A stretch of 6,329 nt of DNA from Bacillota bacterium (GTDB lineage: Bacteria > Bacillota > Clostridia > Christensenellales > Aristaeellaceae). The DNA is taken from contig JAEZHK010000097.1 in assembly GCA_023416655.1 (NCBI GenBank), positions 1-6,329 on the forward strand, written 5' to 3'. How positions within the stretch are numbered: the stretch's first letter is position 1; the number at the start of each line of letters is the position of its first letter. Under the pieces are notes generated by a model that was not told the origin of the DNA, did no database searches, and saw only the letters and a program-made list of their open reading frames with translations. The position numbers and the translations under genes were made by a program. Shown one piece after another: positions 1-4,504 of this stretch.

Positions 1-4
1 CCAA

Positions 5-107
5 GTCGCTTCGCGACCGCACGATTCAAATGGAATTTGAATCGTGCGCCGCTGTGTCGCTCTCCGCTTGAAATAGCGCTGCTATTCCTGCGCTGCGGCT
101 CCTAGCC
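5..107. repeat. cluster of four tight hairpins with 3-nt loops
   Basis: Four perfect inverted repeats, each closed by a three-base loop, lie within about 100 bases. They are GTCGC-TTC-GCGAC at 5-17, a 14-bp stem at 18-31/35-48 with loop GGA, AATAGC-GCT-GCTATT at 72-86, and GGCT-CCT-AGCC at 97-107. None is followed by a T-run on the plus strand, so they do not look like ordinary terminators for plus-strand transcription. They lie downstream of the minus-strand dehydrogenase gene and could stabilise or end its mRNA. Alternatively they may be a REP-like interspersed palindromic element. Only the palindromes are observed; the role is inferred. Confidence 0.5.
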
Positions 108-170
108 AGGAACAAAAATCTCTCGCCCCTTTGGACGCATTAATGTTTTGCATTGGTATTAGGTGCTTAT

Positions 171-1580
171 TTACGGTTGAATTGCAAAAATTGTTCCTTG
201 ATTTAAGTCCGCTACGTTTGCGGAGGCATACACGGCCAAGTACAGCTGGGTCTTACTCCTATTGGCGCCCAGACCCACATAGTAGGCCGGTTGAGCGCCA
301 AAATCGTAATCTGTTTCGATGATGCTATAGTCATTCAGCTTCTTCTCCGCGCACGGACGTGTGTAAGCCAAGACTCCTCTGGACGGAGGCGGCATGCCCT
401 CATTCCGTTCCCAATCTGTAAAGACGATGTTGCCCCTCAGATCAGGAATGGCGTTGCCCAAATAAGGTTGCACGCCCGTGAGTGCCGTGGACTCAAAGTG
501 ATCGGGCCGTGGATCTTGGTGGAACGTACAGGTCAAGGGGTATATCCGAAGCGTCGAAGTTTCGATGGCATTGTCAAAATACGCGATGGTTTTCGTACTC
601 AACTCAGGGTTGGACGGACAGTCTTTGATGATGGTTGTAGCAAGCGCGCCTTCCCAGCCTCGCCATCCAAAGTTGATAAAGTCTTTGCTGTCCGTGATGG
701 AAGGACCGTTGGGCGCTCCAACCACCTCTGGAATCGGTACGCGCAAGTACCTGCCAAAGGTAAAAACCGATTCCACCATATCCTGTCCGACGAGTCCGAT
801 GTATTTCTTATTAGTCACGCTCTCGAAGGCGATGCCCGGGATGTTGCGCACCCCCTTGGCCATCAGCGAAAGAGCACCTCGAACAGCCACTGGCAGTTCG
901 ATAAAGCGCGTTACAACCGGCATGTTGTTGATGTTCGGGAAATTGTCCACATCAATTTCAATGATCTTGCCCGCGATTTCCATTGGGTTTTGGGCTGCAT
1001 TGAATGGATCGTAGCCGGAACCGCCGTCTCCTGAGGTCAACACCAGTTTTCCCGTTTCCGGGGAGAAGTTCAGGTTGTTCACGCCATTGTGATTCAGGAA
1101 AGGCCTTCGCAGCTTCAGCAATGTTCGCCTTTTCTGTGGTTGAACACCGGCAGGGGCCCTCCATTCCTCCACGGTATCGATATGGTCATACAGTGTATCC
1201 CGATTGGTCCACACCATGTTCAGGGTAGCGATGTCGCACGGGTCTGGGATGAATTCGCCGGGAAGCGCGCCCGGCCCCTGGCTTCCGGCAAGCGTATAAT
1301 AAATATAGAACAAGCCGTTATCATGGAAGTTCGGATGAAATGCGAGCCCCAGAAGGCCTCGCTCATCATAACCGCCTGCGGTCTGCCCTAGCGGCAGAAC
1401 CAGGGAGCGGATGTCCAGAAACAGGTTGAAAACGCTGCCTATCTGAACAAAAATCTCTCCTACCTGCGTTGCGACAAAGAGTCTTTCCATTGAATCCCCC
1501 GGGGGAACCGCAGTCTTGATCACCGTGGGTAAGTTGATGCGTTCTGCAATGGGCTGCAAATGGACTCTGACCGTTTTCAA
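171..1580 (-). CDS. PQQ-type glucose/sorbosone dehydrogenase family beta-propeller protein
   Basis: The 469-residue product matches the soluble glucose/sorbosone dehydrogenase (GSDH, YliI/Asd-like) family, whose members oxidise aldose sugars using PQQ and Ca2+. The family's landmarks appear in order: GDSMERLFVATQVGEI (28-43), DERGLLGLAFHPNF (72-85), NHNG (163-166) with His164 in the place of the catalytic base, SGDGG (183-187), AQNP (196-199), GKIIEID (204-210), GVRNIPG (243-249), GQDMVESV (265-272), NFGWRGWEG (303-311) and LRGNIVFTDW (381-390). Length is normal. The start is TTG at 1580, with GGGAGGG nine bases upstream; the same frame upstream has no ATG, GTG or TTG before an in-frame stop near 1670. 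No signal peptide or lipobox is visible, although many relatives are exported. The arginine-rich PQQ contact near the C-terminus of the classical enzyme is not obvious, so the true cofactor and substrate are uncertain. Base composition is clearly lower in GC than the neighbouring genes, suggesting acquisition. Family assignment is firm; activity is inferred. Confidence 0.88.
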   Translation of the reverse strand: MKTVRVHLQPIAERINLPTVIKTAVPPGDSMERLFVATQVGEIFVQIGSVFNLFLDIRSLVLPLGQTAGGYDERGLLGLAFHPNFHDNGLFYIYYTLAGSQGPGALPGEFIPDPCDIATLNMVWTNRDTLYDHIDTVEEWRAPAGVQPQKRRTLLKLRRPFLNHNGVNNLNFSPETGKLVLTSGDGGSGYDPFNAAQNPMEIAGKIIEIDVDNFPNINNMPVVTRFIELPVAVRGALSLMAKGVRNIPGIAFESVTNKKYIGLVGQDMVESVFTFGRYLRVPIPEVVGAPNGPSITDSKDFINFGWRGWEGALATTIIKDCPSNPELSTKTIAYFDNAIETSTLRIYPLTCTFHQDPRPDHFESTALTGVQPYLGNAIPDLRGNIVFTDWERNEGMPPPSRGVLAYTRPCAEKKLNDYSIIETDYDFGAQPAYYVGLGANRSKTQLYLAVYASANVADLNQGTIFAIQP

Positions 1581-1589
1581 AATACCCCA

Positions 1590-1596
1590 CCCTCCC
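1590..1596 (-). promoter_or_regulatory. Shine-Dalgarno for the TTG start of the dehydrogenase gene
   Basis: On the minus strand GGGAGGG lies nine bases before the TTG codon at 1580. A second, better match, AAGGAGG (1603-1609), is 22 bases away, too far to serve this start. Together with the start of family-like sequence soon after, the first site supports TTG at 1580. Confidence 0.5.
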
Positions 1597-1700
1597 TCTT
1601 GTCCTCCTTGCAGAATATGAGCGTTCCGATAGCGCGTATGCCCAATAATGGCGGAGGCGGGGAAGGGAACGCATTATGTGGGGATGCAGTTGCAAAAACT

Positions 1701-1729
1701 ATTATATGACGGAGAAAGCGGTATGGATA
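1701..1729 (-). promoter_or_regulatory. candidate promoter for the dehydrogenase gene
   Basis: On the minus strand a perfect TATAAT occupies 1701-1706. Seventeen bases upstream is TATCCA (1724-1729), a poor -35 match. Transcription would start near 1694, giving an mRNA leader of roughly 115 nt before TTG 1580. The weak -35 abuts one arm of the inverted repeat at 1731-1799, which would suit regulation by a bound protein. The -10 is seen; its use is inferred. Confidence 0.45.
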
Positions 1730-1730
1730 A

Positions 1731-1799
1731 GGTCTTTGGCCTGTGATCAATACCATGTCCGAGAGCACTGGTGCAGCGCGCGGTCCGCGGCCAAAGACC
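1731..1799. repeat. perfect 11-bp inverted repeat with 47-bp spacer
   Basis: GGTCTTTGGCC at 1731-1741 is exactly repeated in inverse orientation as GGCCAAAGACC at 1789-1799. The 47-bp spacer contains a small hairpin, GCAC-TG-GTGC (1765-1774). The left arm sits immediately upstream of the -35 position of the candidate dehydrogenase promoter. There is no T-run on either side, so it is not a clear terminator. It may be a paired operator for a looping or multimeric regulator, or a short mobile palindrome. Confidence 0.5.
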
Positions 1800-1845
1800 A
1801 ACGTGCTTCTTTTGAAGCGGATCGTGTTTTTCCATCGAAAATGTG

Positions 1846-1875
1846 ACAAAATCATAGAGCGTTAGCGCTTTGATT
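1846..1875 (-). terminator. weak possible terminator of the exporter gene
   Basis: About 20 bases past the stop codon of the minus-strand exporter gene there is an interrupted stem: AATCA and AGCG pair with CGCT and TGATT around a CTAA loop, and TTTTG follows. The stem is short and broken by unpaired bases, so termination here is only plausible. It would separate the exporter from the dehydrogenase gene downstream. Confidence 0.3.
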
Positions 1876-1893
1876 CCCCTCACCGCCACCATG

Positions 1894-2769
1894 TCACGCT
1901 GCGCGCGTACGGGAATGCCGCGGGAAGGGCAGTTCGCCGACCAGCGCCGCGCCCAGGATCAGGCACGCGCCCAATATCTGCGGCACGTCCAGCCGCTCCC
2001 TGAGGAGCAGTGCGGACAGGAGGATGGCCATGGCCGGGTCGATGTAGCTGAACATGGCGACGGTCTGCGCTTTCAGGTCGCGCACCGACGAGAAGAACCA
2101 GAAAAAGGCCAGCCCCGTGTGCACGACGCCCAGAATGATTAGGAGCAGCGCGTCCTTCGGCCCCGCGCCCGAAAGCGACAGCGTACCCGAGAATAACGCA
2201 TAGGGGAGGAGCGCTGCGGCGGAGACCGCAAGCTGCACCATGGTGGCCTCCATCGGGGAGACGCCCTTCAAAAACTTGTTGGTCAGCGTCAGGCCCGCGT
2301 AGCACACCGCCGCGCCAAGTCCGAACAGGATGCCGACGGGGTTTCCCGCGCCGCCCGTACCCACCCCGGAGACCAGCGCCATGCCGCCGAGCGCCGCCAG
2401 CACACAGGCGGCCTTCAGAGCGGTCAGCCGCTCCTTCAGGACCAGCGGGGACGCCGCCAGGATCAAAACCGGCGCGAGGTAGTAGCTGAGCGTCGCCAGC
2501 TGGATGGTCGTGCGCCGGTAGGCCTCGAACAGGAAAATCCAGTTGGCCCCGAGCAGCGCGCCGGAGACAATCAGAAGGCCCAGGTTGTCCCGGACCGCGC
2601 GCCAGGCGACGCGGCGGCCGGCCAGTGTCACGAGAAGGAACAGGAACAGCGCGCCCAGCGCGCCCCGCGTCAGCGCGATGGCGGCGGTGGGCAGGCTGAT
2701 CCACCGGATCACCAGCCCCATGCTGCCCCAAATCGCCATCGAGGCGACCATTTTGACTTTACTGTTCAA
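1894..2769 (-). CDS. EamA/DMT-superfamily drug/metabolite transporter
   Basis: This is an integral membrane exporter of the drug/metabolite transporter superfamily (EamA domains, RhaT/YdcZ-like), usually moving small metabolites or amino acids out of the cell. The 291-residue form has about ten hydrophobic segments arranged as two homologous five-helix halves. The first half ends with LSYYLAPVLILAASPLVLKE (residues 94-113) and the second with YIDPAMAILLSALLLRERL (242-260). These are the duplicated 'P...E' signatures of EamA. The start chosen is TTG at 2769, giving MNSKVKMVASMAIWGS, a typical beginning, with GGGAAG nine bases upstream. An in-frame ATG at 2826 would add 19 polar residues, but it lacks a ribosome binding site and lies upstream of the predicted transcription start. 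The gene is divergent from the LysR gene, which probably controls it. Substrate cannot be deduced. Confidence 0.88.
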   Translation of the reverse strand: MNSKVKMVASMAIWGSMGLVIRWISLPTAAIALTRGALGALFLFLLVTLAGRRVAWRAVRDNLGLLIVSGALLGANWIFLFEAYRRTTIQLATLSYYLAPVLILAASPLVLKERLTALKAACVLAALGGMALVSGVGTGGAGNPVGILFGLGAAVCYAGLTLTNKFLKGVSPMEATMVQLAVSAAALLPYALFSGTLSLSGAGPKDALLLIILGVVHTGLAFFWFFSSVRDLKAQTVAMFSYIDPAMAILLSALLLRERLDVPQILGACLILGAALVGELPFPRHSRTRAA

Positions 2770-2797
2770 GGGTTCACACTTCCCGCTGCCCGGCGCA

Positions 2798-2826
2798 TTG
2801 ATTTTTTCTCTGGGAAAGTATATCAT
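2798..2826 (+). promoter_or_regulatory. candidate promoter of the LysR-type regulator gene
   Basis: TTGATT (2798-2803), a 17-base spacer and TATCAT (2821-2826) form a good sigma-A-type promoter reading into the LysR gene. Transcription would begin near 2833, leaving a leader of about 60 nt that contains the 24-bp dyad. Its -10 overlaps the -10 of the opposing exporter promoter, so the two promoters probably exclude each other. Confidence 0.5.
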
Positions 2827-2845
2827 GGAGACGATAATTCCAAAA
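2817..2845 (-). promoter_or_regulatory. candidate promoter of the EamA exporter gene
   Basis: On the minus strand TATACT (2817-2822) is a near-consensus -10, preceded at 17 bases by TTTTGG (2840-2845), a poor -35. A good -10 with a weak -35 is typical of activator-dependent promoters. The -35 lies inside the left part of the dyad at 2837-2860. The predicted start near 2810 puts the ATG at 2826 outside the transcript and supports the TTG start at 2769. Confidence 0.45.
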
Positions 2846-2860
2846 ACTAATCTTTGGAAT
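2837..2860. promoter_or_regulatory. candidate LysR operator: perfect 8-8-8 dyad
   Basis: ATTCCAAA (2837-2844) and TTTGGAAT (2853-2860) are exact inverse complements around an 8-bp AT-rich centre. The dyad covers the -35 of the exporter promoter and lies just past the predicted transcription start of the LysR gene. Binding here could both act on the exporter and block the regulator's own transcription. Its even-numbered symmetry does not give a centred T-N11-A box, so the exact contacts are uncertain. Confidence 0.5.
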
Positions 2861-2876
2861 CCTCACGATGAGGATT
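2858..2876 (+). promoter_or_regulatory. leader hairpin ahead of the LysR start
   Basis: AATCCTCA-CGA-TGAGGATT is a perfect 8-bp stem with a three-base loop, ending seven bases before the ribosome binding site of the LysR gene and sharing three bases with the right arm of the dyad. It could be a second protein site or an mRNA structure affecting translation; neither is proven. Confidence 0.35.
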
Positions 2877-2882
2877 TGTACT

Positions 2883-2889
2883 AAGGAGG
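2883..2889 (+). promoter_or_regulatory. Shine-Dalgarno of the LysR gene
   Basis: AAGGAGG is followed by a six-base spacer and GTG at 2896. This strong site decides in favour of the GTG start over the ATG at 2868, which is in another frame. Confidence 0.7.
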
Positions 2890-2895
2890 GCGAAC

Positions 2896-3771
2896 GTGAG
2901 CATTCCCAAGTACGAGGCGTTTTTGAAGGCGGTGGAGCACGGCAGCTTCACGCAGGCCGCGCAGCTGCTGGGCTACACCCAGTCGGGCGTCAGCCACATG
3001 ATCCACGACCTGGAGGCCGAATGGGGCGTGACACTCCTCGAGCGGGACCGGTCGGGCGTGCGCGTCACCTCCGACGGGCTGAAGCTGCTGCCCTTTTTGC
3101 AGGGAGTGTGCGATGCGCAGCGGAACCTTTTGAACGAGGTGGACGATCTGCACGGCCTGCGCAGCGGCCTGATCCGCATCGGCACGTTTTCCAGCGTCGC
3201 CACCCACTGGCTGCCCAACATGATCAAGACCTTCCGGGCCGAGTACCCGAACATCGAGTTTGAACTGCTGTTGGGGGACTATACGGAGATCGAGGTCTGG
3301 ATCGCGCAGGGCCGGGTGGACTGCGGCTTCGTCACGTCGCCTGTTCGGGCGGGGCTGGACGTGATCTTCCTCGAGGACGACCCGCTGCTGGCGATCCTGC
3401 CCGAGGGCCATCCGCTGGCGGGCGAGCCGCGCTTCCCGCTCAAGGGGCTGGAGGGGGAGCCGTTCATGCTGCTGGAGAAGGGCGGAAAGGCCGAGATCTC
3501 CGAAATTTTCGAGCGCCACCACCTGAAGCCGGACATCAAGTTCATCACCTGGGACGACTACGCCATCATGTCGATGGTGGAAAACGGGCTGGGCATCAGC
3601 ATCCTGCCCCAATTGATCCTGACGCGCGTGCCCTATCGGATCGTCAAGCGCGAGTTGGAGGTCCCCGCCTGTCGCAGGATCGGCATGGCACTTCGGGACA
3701 GGCGGATAGCGTCGCTCGCCGTCAAGCGCTTTCTGGACTACCTGAAGTACCGCGCGCCTTCCGCGGAATAA
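2896..3771 (+). CDS. LysR-family transcriptional regulator
   Basis: This 291-residue protein has the standard length and plan of a LysR-type regulator. Residues 1-60 form the winged helix-turn-helix (YEAFLKAVEHGSFTQAAQLL, then SGVSHMIHDLE, then LLERDRSGVRVTSDG). A linker helix follows to about 88. Residues 91-285 are the periplasmic-binding-protein-like effector domain, opening with GLIRIGTFSSVATHWLP and containing VENGLGISILP (228-238), which lines the effector pocket in the family. The start is GTG with a strong AAGGAGG six bases upstream. It is divergent from the EamA exporter, with overlapping promoters and a perfect dyad between them, so it most likely regulates that exporter and itself. 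The effector cannot be read from sequence. No frameshift or missing motif is apparent. Confidence 0.93.
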   Translation: MSIPKYEAFLKAVEHGSFTQAAQLLGYTQSGVSHMIHDLEAEWGVTLLERDRSGVRVTSDGLKLLPFLQGVCDAQRNLLNEVDDLHGLRSGLIRIGTFSSVATHWLPNMIKTFRAEYPNIEFELLLGDYTEIEVWIAQGRVDCGFVTSPVRAGLDVIFLEDDPLLAILPEGHPLAGEPRFPLKGLEGEPFMLLEKGGKAEISEIFERHHLKPDIKFITWDDYAIMSMVENGLGISILPQLILTRVPYRIVKRELEVPACRRIGMALRDRRIASLAVKRFLDYLKYRAPSAE

Positions 3772-3785
3772 GGTCGAAGATAATC

Positions 3786-3800
3786 GCCGACAAAACCGGC
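3786..3800 (+). terminator. weak possible terminator after the LysR gene
   Basis: GCCG and CGGC enclose a seven-base loop just after the LysR stop codon, followed by ATTCCTTCTT. The stem is only four base pairs and the T-tract is interrupted, so this is a weak candidate. The stronger stem-loops further downstream may instead stop or protect this transcript. Confidence 0.22.
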
Positions 3801-3821
3801 ATTCCTTCTTGGGGTTCGGGG

Positions 3822-3993
3822 GGCCGCAGCCCTCCGATTGAATAACGGCAACCGGAGGGCGACATGTGCGGCCGCAGGTTGCCCATACCGCTTTTCGCGT
3901 AGGCCCGCCCGCAAAGCCTTGGCTTGCAGGGCCTGCGCCGTTCTTACGCGGCGGAAAGATGCTTGCAGATTTCCGCCGCACGCGCTGGCGCGT
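3822..3993. other. stem-loop-dense non-coding stretch
   Basis: This interval has no convincing protein gene but four consecutive stable inverted repeats. First, 3822-3836 pairs with 3853-3860 and 3867-3873, making 15 bp with a 6-base bulge. Second, 3907-3932 forms 11 bp with two single-A bulges. Third, 3948-3957 pairs perfectly with 3970-3979 (10 bp, 12-base loop). Fourth, ACGCGC-TG-GCGCGT occupies 3980-3993 and abuts the T-tract of the 6S-like RNA terminator. It lies between the convergent ends of the LysR gene and the minus-strand RNA gene. It may be a structured RNA of unknown type, a bidirectional termination zone or an interspersed palindromic element. No promoter was found for it, so strand is left open. 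Confidence 0.45.
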
Positions 3994-4018
3994 AAAAAAA
4001 CAGAGGCTTTACGCCTCT
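3994..4018 (-). terminator. Rho-independent terminator of the 6S-like RNA
   Basis: On the minus strand AGAGGC-GTAAA-GCCTCT forms a six-bp stem with a five-base loop, followed after one base by seven uninterrupted T residues (3994-4000). No protein gene reads into it from this strand; the promoter at 4220-4248 does, defining a short independent transcript. Confidence 0.8.
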
Positions 4019-4213
4019 TGCCCTGTGATCATTGTCCCAGAGTGCCGTTCGCTCCCGCTTTTTCACCCGCCGCTCAGGCAGGGCGGAGACCTGCGGGTAC
4101 TTGCTGTCTTCCACTCAAACGGAGGCTTGACATCCATACGCCGACCCGGAATCCTTTTGTGAATATGTCGGTAAAAGCAGTCACGTGGCGCACACCCCAG
4201 GAGGAATGCTCAC
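3994..4213 (-). ncRNA. ssrS: probable 6S RNA (RNA polymerase-binding regulatory RNA)
   Basis: A minus-strand transcript of about 220 nt (about 193 nt without the terminator) is bounded by a perfect promoter and a strong terminator and contains no credible reading frame. The 5' and 3' ends pair: 4205-4215 with 4023-4033 (one mismatch), then 4192-4202 with 4035-4045 (11 pairs including G-U). This makes a long closing stem. Beyond it lies a largely unpaired middle, then an apical arm with CGGGU/ACCCG (4144-4148 with 4094-4098) and UGUC/GACA (4129-4132 with 4105-4108). A closing stem, a central bubble and an apical arm in 180-200 nt are the hallmarks of 6S RNA. 6S RNA mimics an open promoter, binds housekeeping RNA polymerase and lowers transcription in stationary phase. 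The bubble strand GCUUUUACCGAC (4178 to 4167) resembles the Bacillus 6S-1 product-RNA template as I recall it. Another structured RNA class remains possible because no covariance model was run. Confidence 0.68.
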
Positions 4214-4219
4214 AGTCTG

Positions 4220-4248
4220 ATTATAATGTCGCGCCGCGGTTTTGTCAA
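4220..4248 (-). promoter_or_regulatory. perfect consensus sigma-A promoter of the 6S-like RNA
   Basis: On the minus strand TTGACA (4243-4248), exactly 17 bases and TATAAT (4220-4225) match the housekeeping consensus at all twelve positions. The start is expected at the G at 4213. It faces away from the kinase gene, and the only thing downstream before a terminator is the structured RNA. Confidence 0.88.
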
Positions 4249-4424
4249 CGACCAGTCCGTGCCACGCGGTCTGGAATTTTCCGGAAAACCCACGTCCGCC
4301 GCCCTCCGCGCCGCGCTTTTTCCGCGGCACATGCTCACCATAAAACTTGCGCGTAAACGGGGAACCCGTCTGTGGTTTTCCCTGCTTAAAAATTCGCGGG
4401 AGTGTATGTTTTGGACGTTAAATA
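4249..4424. other. intergenic spacer with palindromes between 6S RNA and kinase
   Basis: No gene is visible between the 6S promoter and the kinase promoter. Two symmetric elements are present: the 12-bp palindrome TTTTCCGGAAAA (4277-4288), and GCCGCG-CTTTTTC-CGCGGC (4310-4328), a 6-bp stem with a 7-base loop. A further imperfect pairing links GGGGAACC and GGTTTTCCC near 4359-4382. Any of these could be operators for the divergent promoters, but none matches a site I can name. Confidence 0.35.
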
Positions 4425-4433
4425 TGGTACAAT
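4425..4433 (+). promoter_or_regulatory. extended -10 promoter of the FGGY kinase gene
   Basis: TGGTACAAT combines the TGN extension with a near-consensus -10 (TACAAT, 4428-4433). No good -35 is found 15-18 bases upstream, which extended -10 promoters can tolerate. Transcription would start near 4440, leaving a leader of about 65 nt before the ATG at 4505. Confidence 0.45.
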
Positions 4434-4504
4434 GTCAGCGTGACTGGCCGCCCGCGTTCCTCACGGCGACGGGGCGCACGATATTCTGATACGGGAGTGA
4501 TTTC

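Noticed and set aside
291..1034. 247-codon plus-strand frame opposite the dehydrogenase gene
   Set aside because: Antisense to a well-supported family gene and without motifs or a ribosome binding site of note.
1577..1892. Small minus-strand frames in the spacer upstream of the dehydrogenase gene
   Set aside because: No ribosome binding site or family resemblance; they cover the inverted repeat and the candidate promoter.
1880..2731. 283-codon minus-strand frame overlapping the exporter
   Set aside because: Alternative frame of the EamA gene; soluble Arg/Gly/Pro-rich product, while the other frame shows ten helices and EamA signatures.
2837..2860. Classical centred T-N11-A LysR box
   Set aside because: The dyad has an even-numbered centre, so a symmetric T-N11-A does not fit it; kept only as a general operator candidate.
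2881..3981. 366-codon minus-strand frame across the LysR gene
   Set aside because: Antisense shadow of a clear LysR gene, rich in Gln/Arg/His with no recognisable domain.
3994..4213. RNase P RNA, tmRNA or SRP RNA as identity of the minus-strand RNA
   Set aside because: The conserved GAGGAAAGUCC core, the tmRNA 5' end and tag frame, and the SRP GGUCAGG/GGAAGCAGCC signature are all absent, and the rod with paired ends fits 6S better.
3838..4356. Plus-strand frames of 98 and 172 codons in the gap before the kinase
   Set aside because: Arg/Pro/Cys-rich chance translations running antisense through the 6S-like RNA and its perfect promoter.
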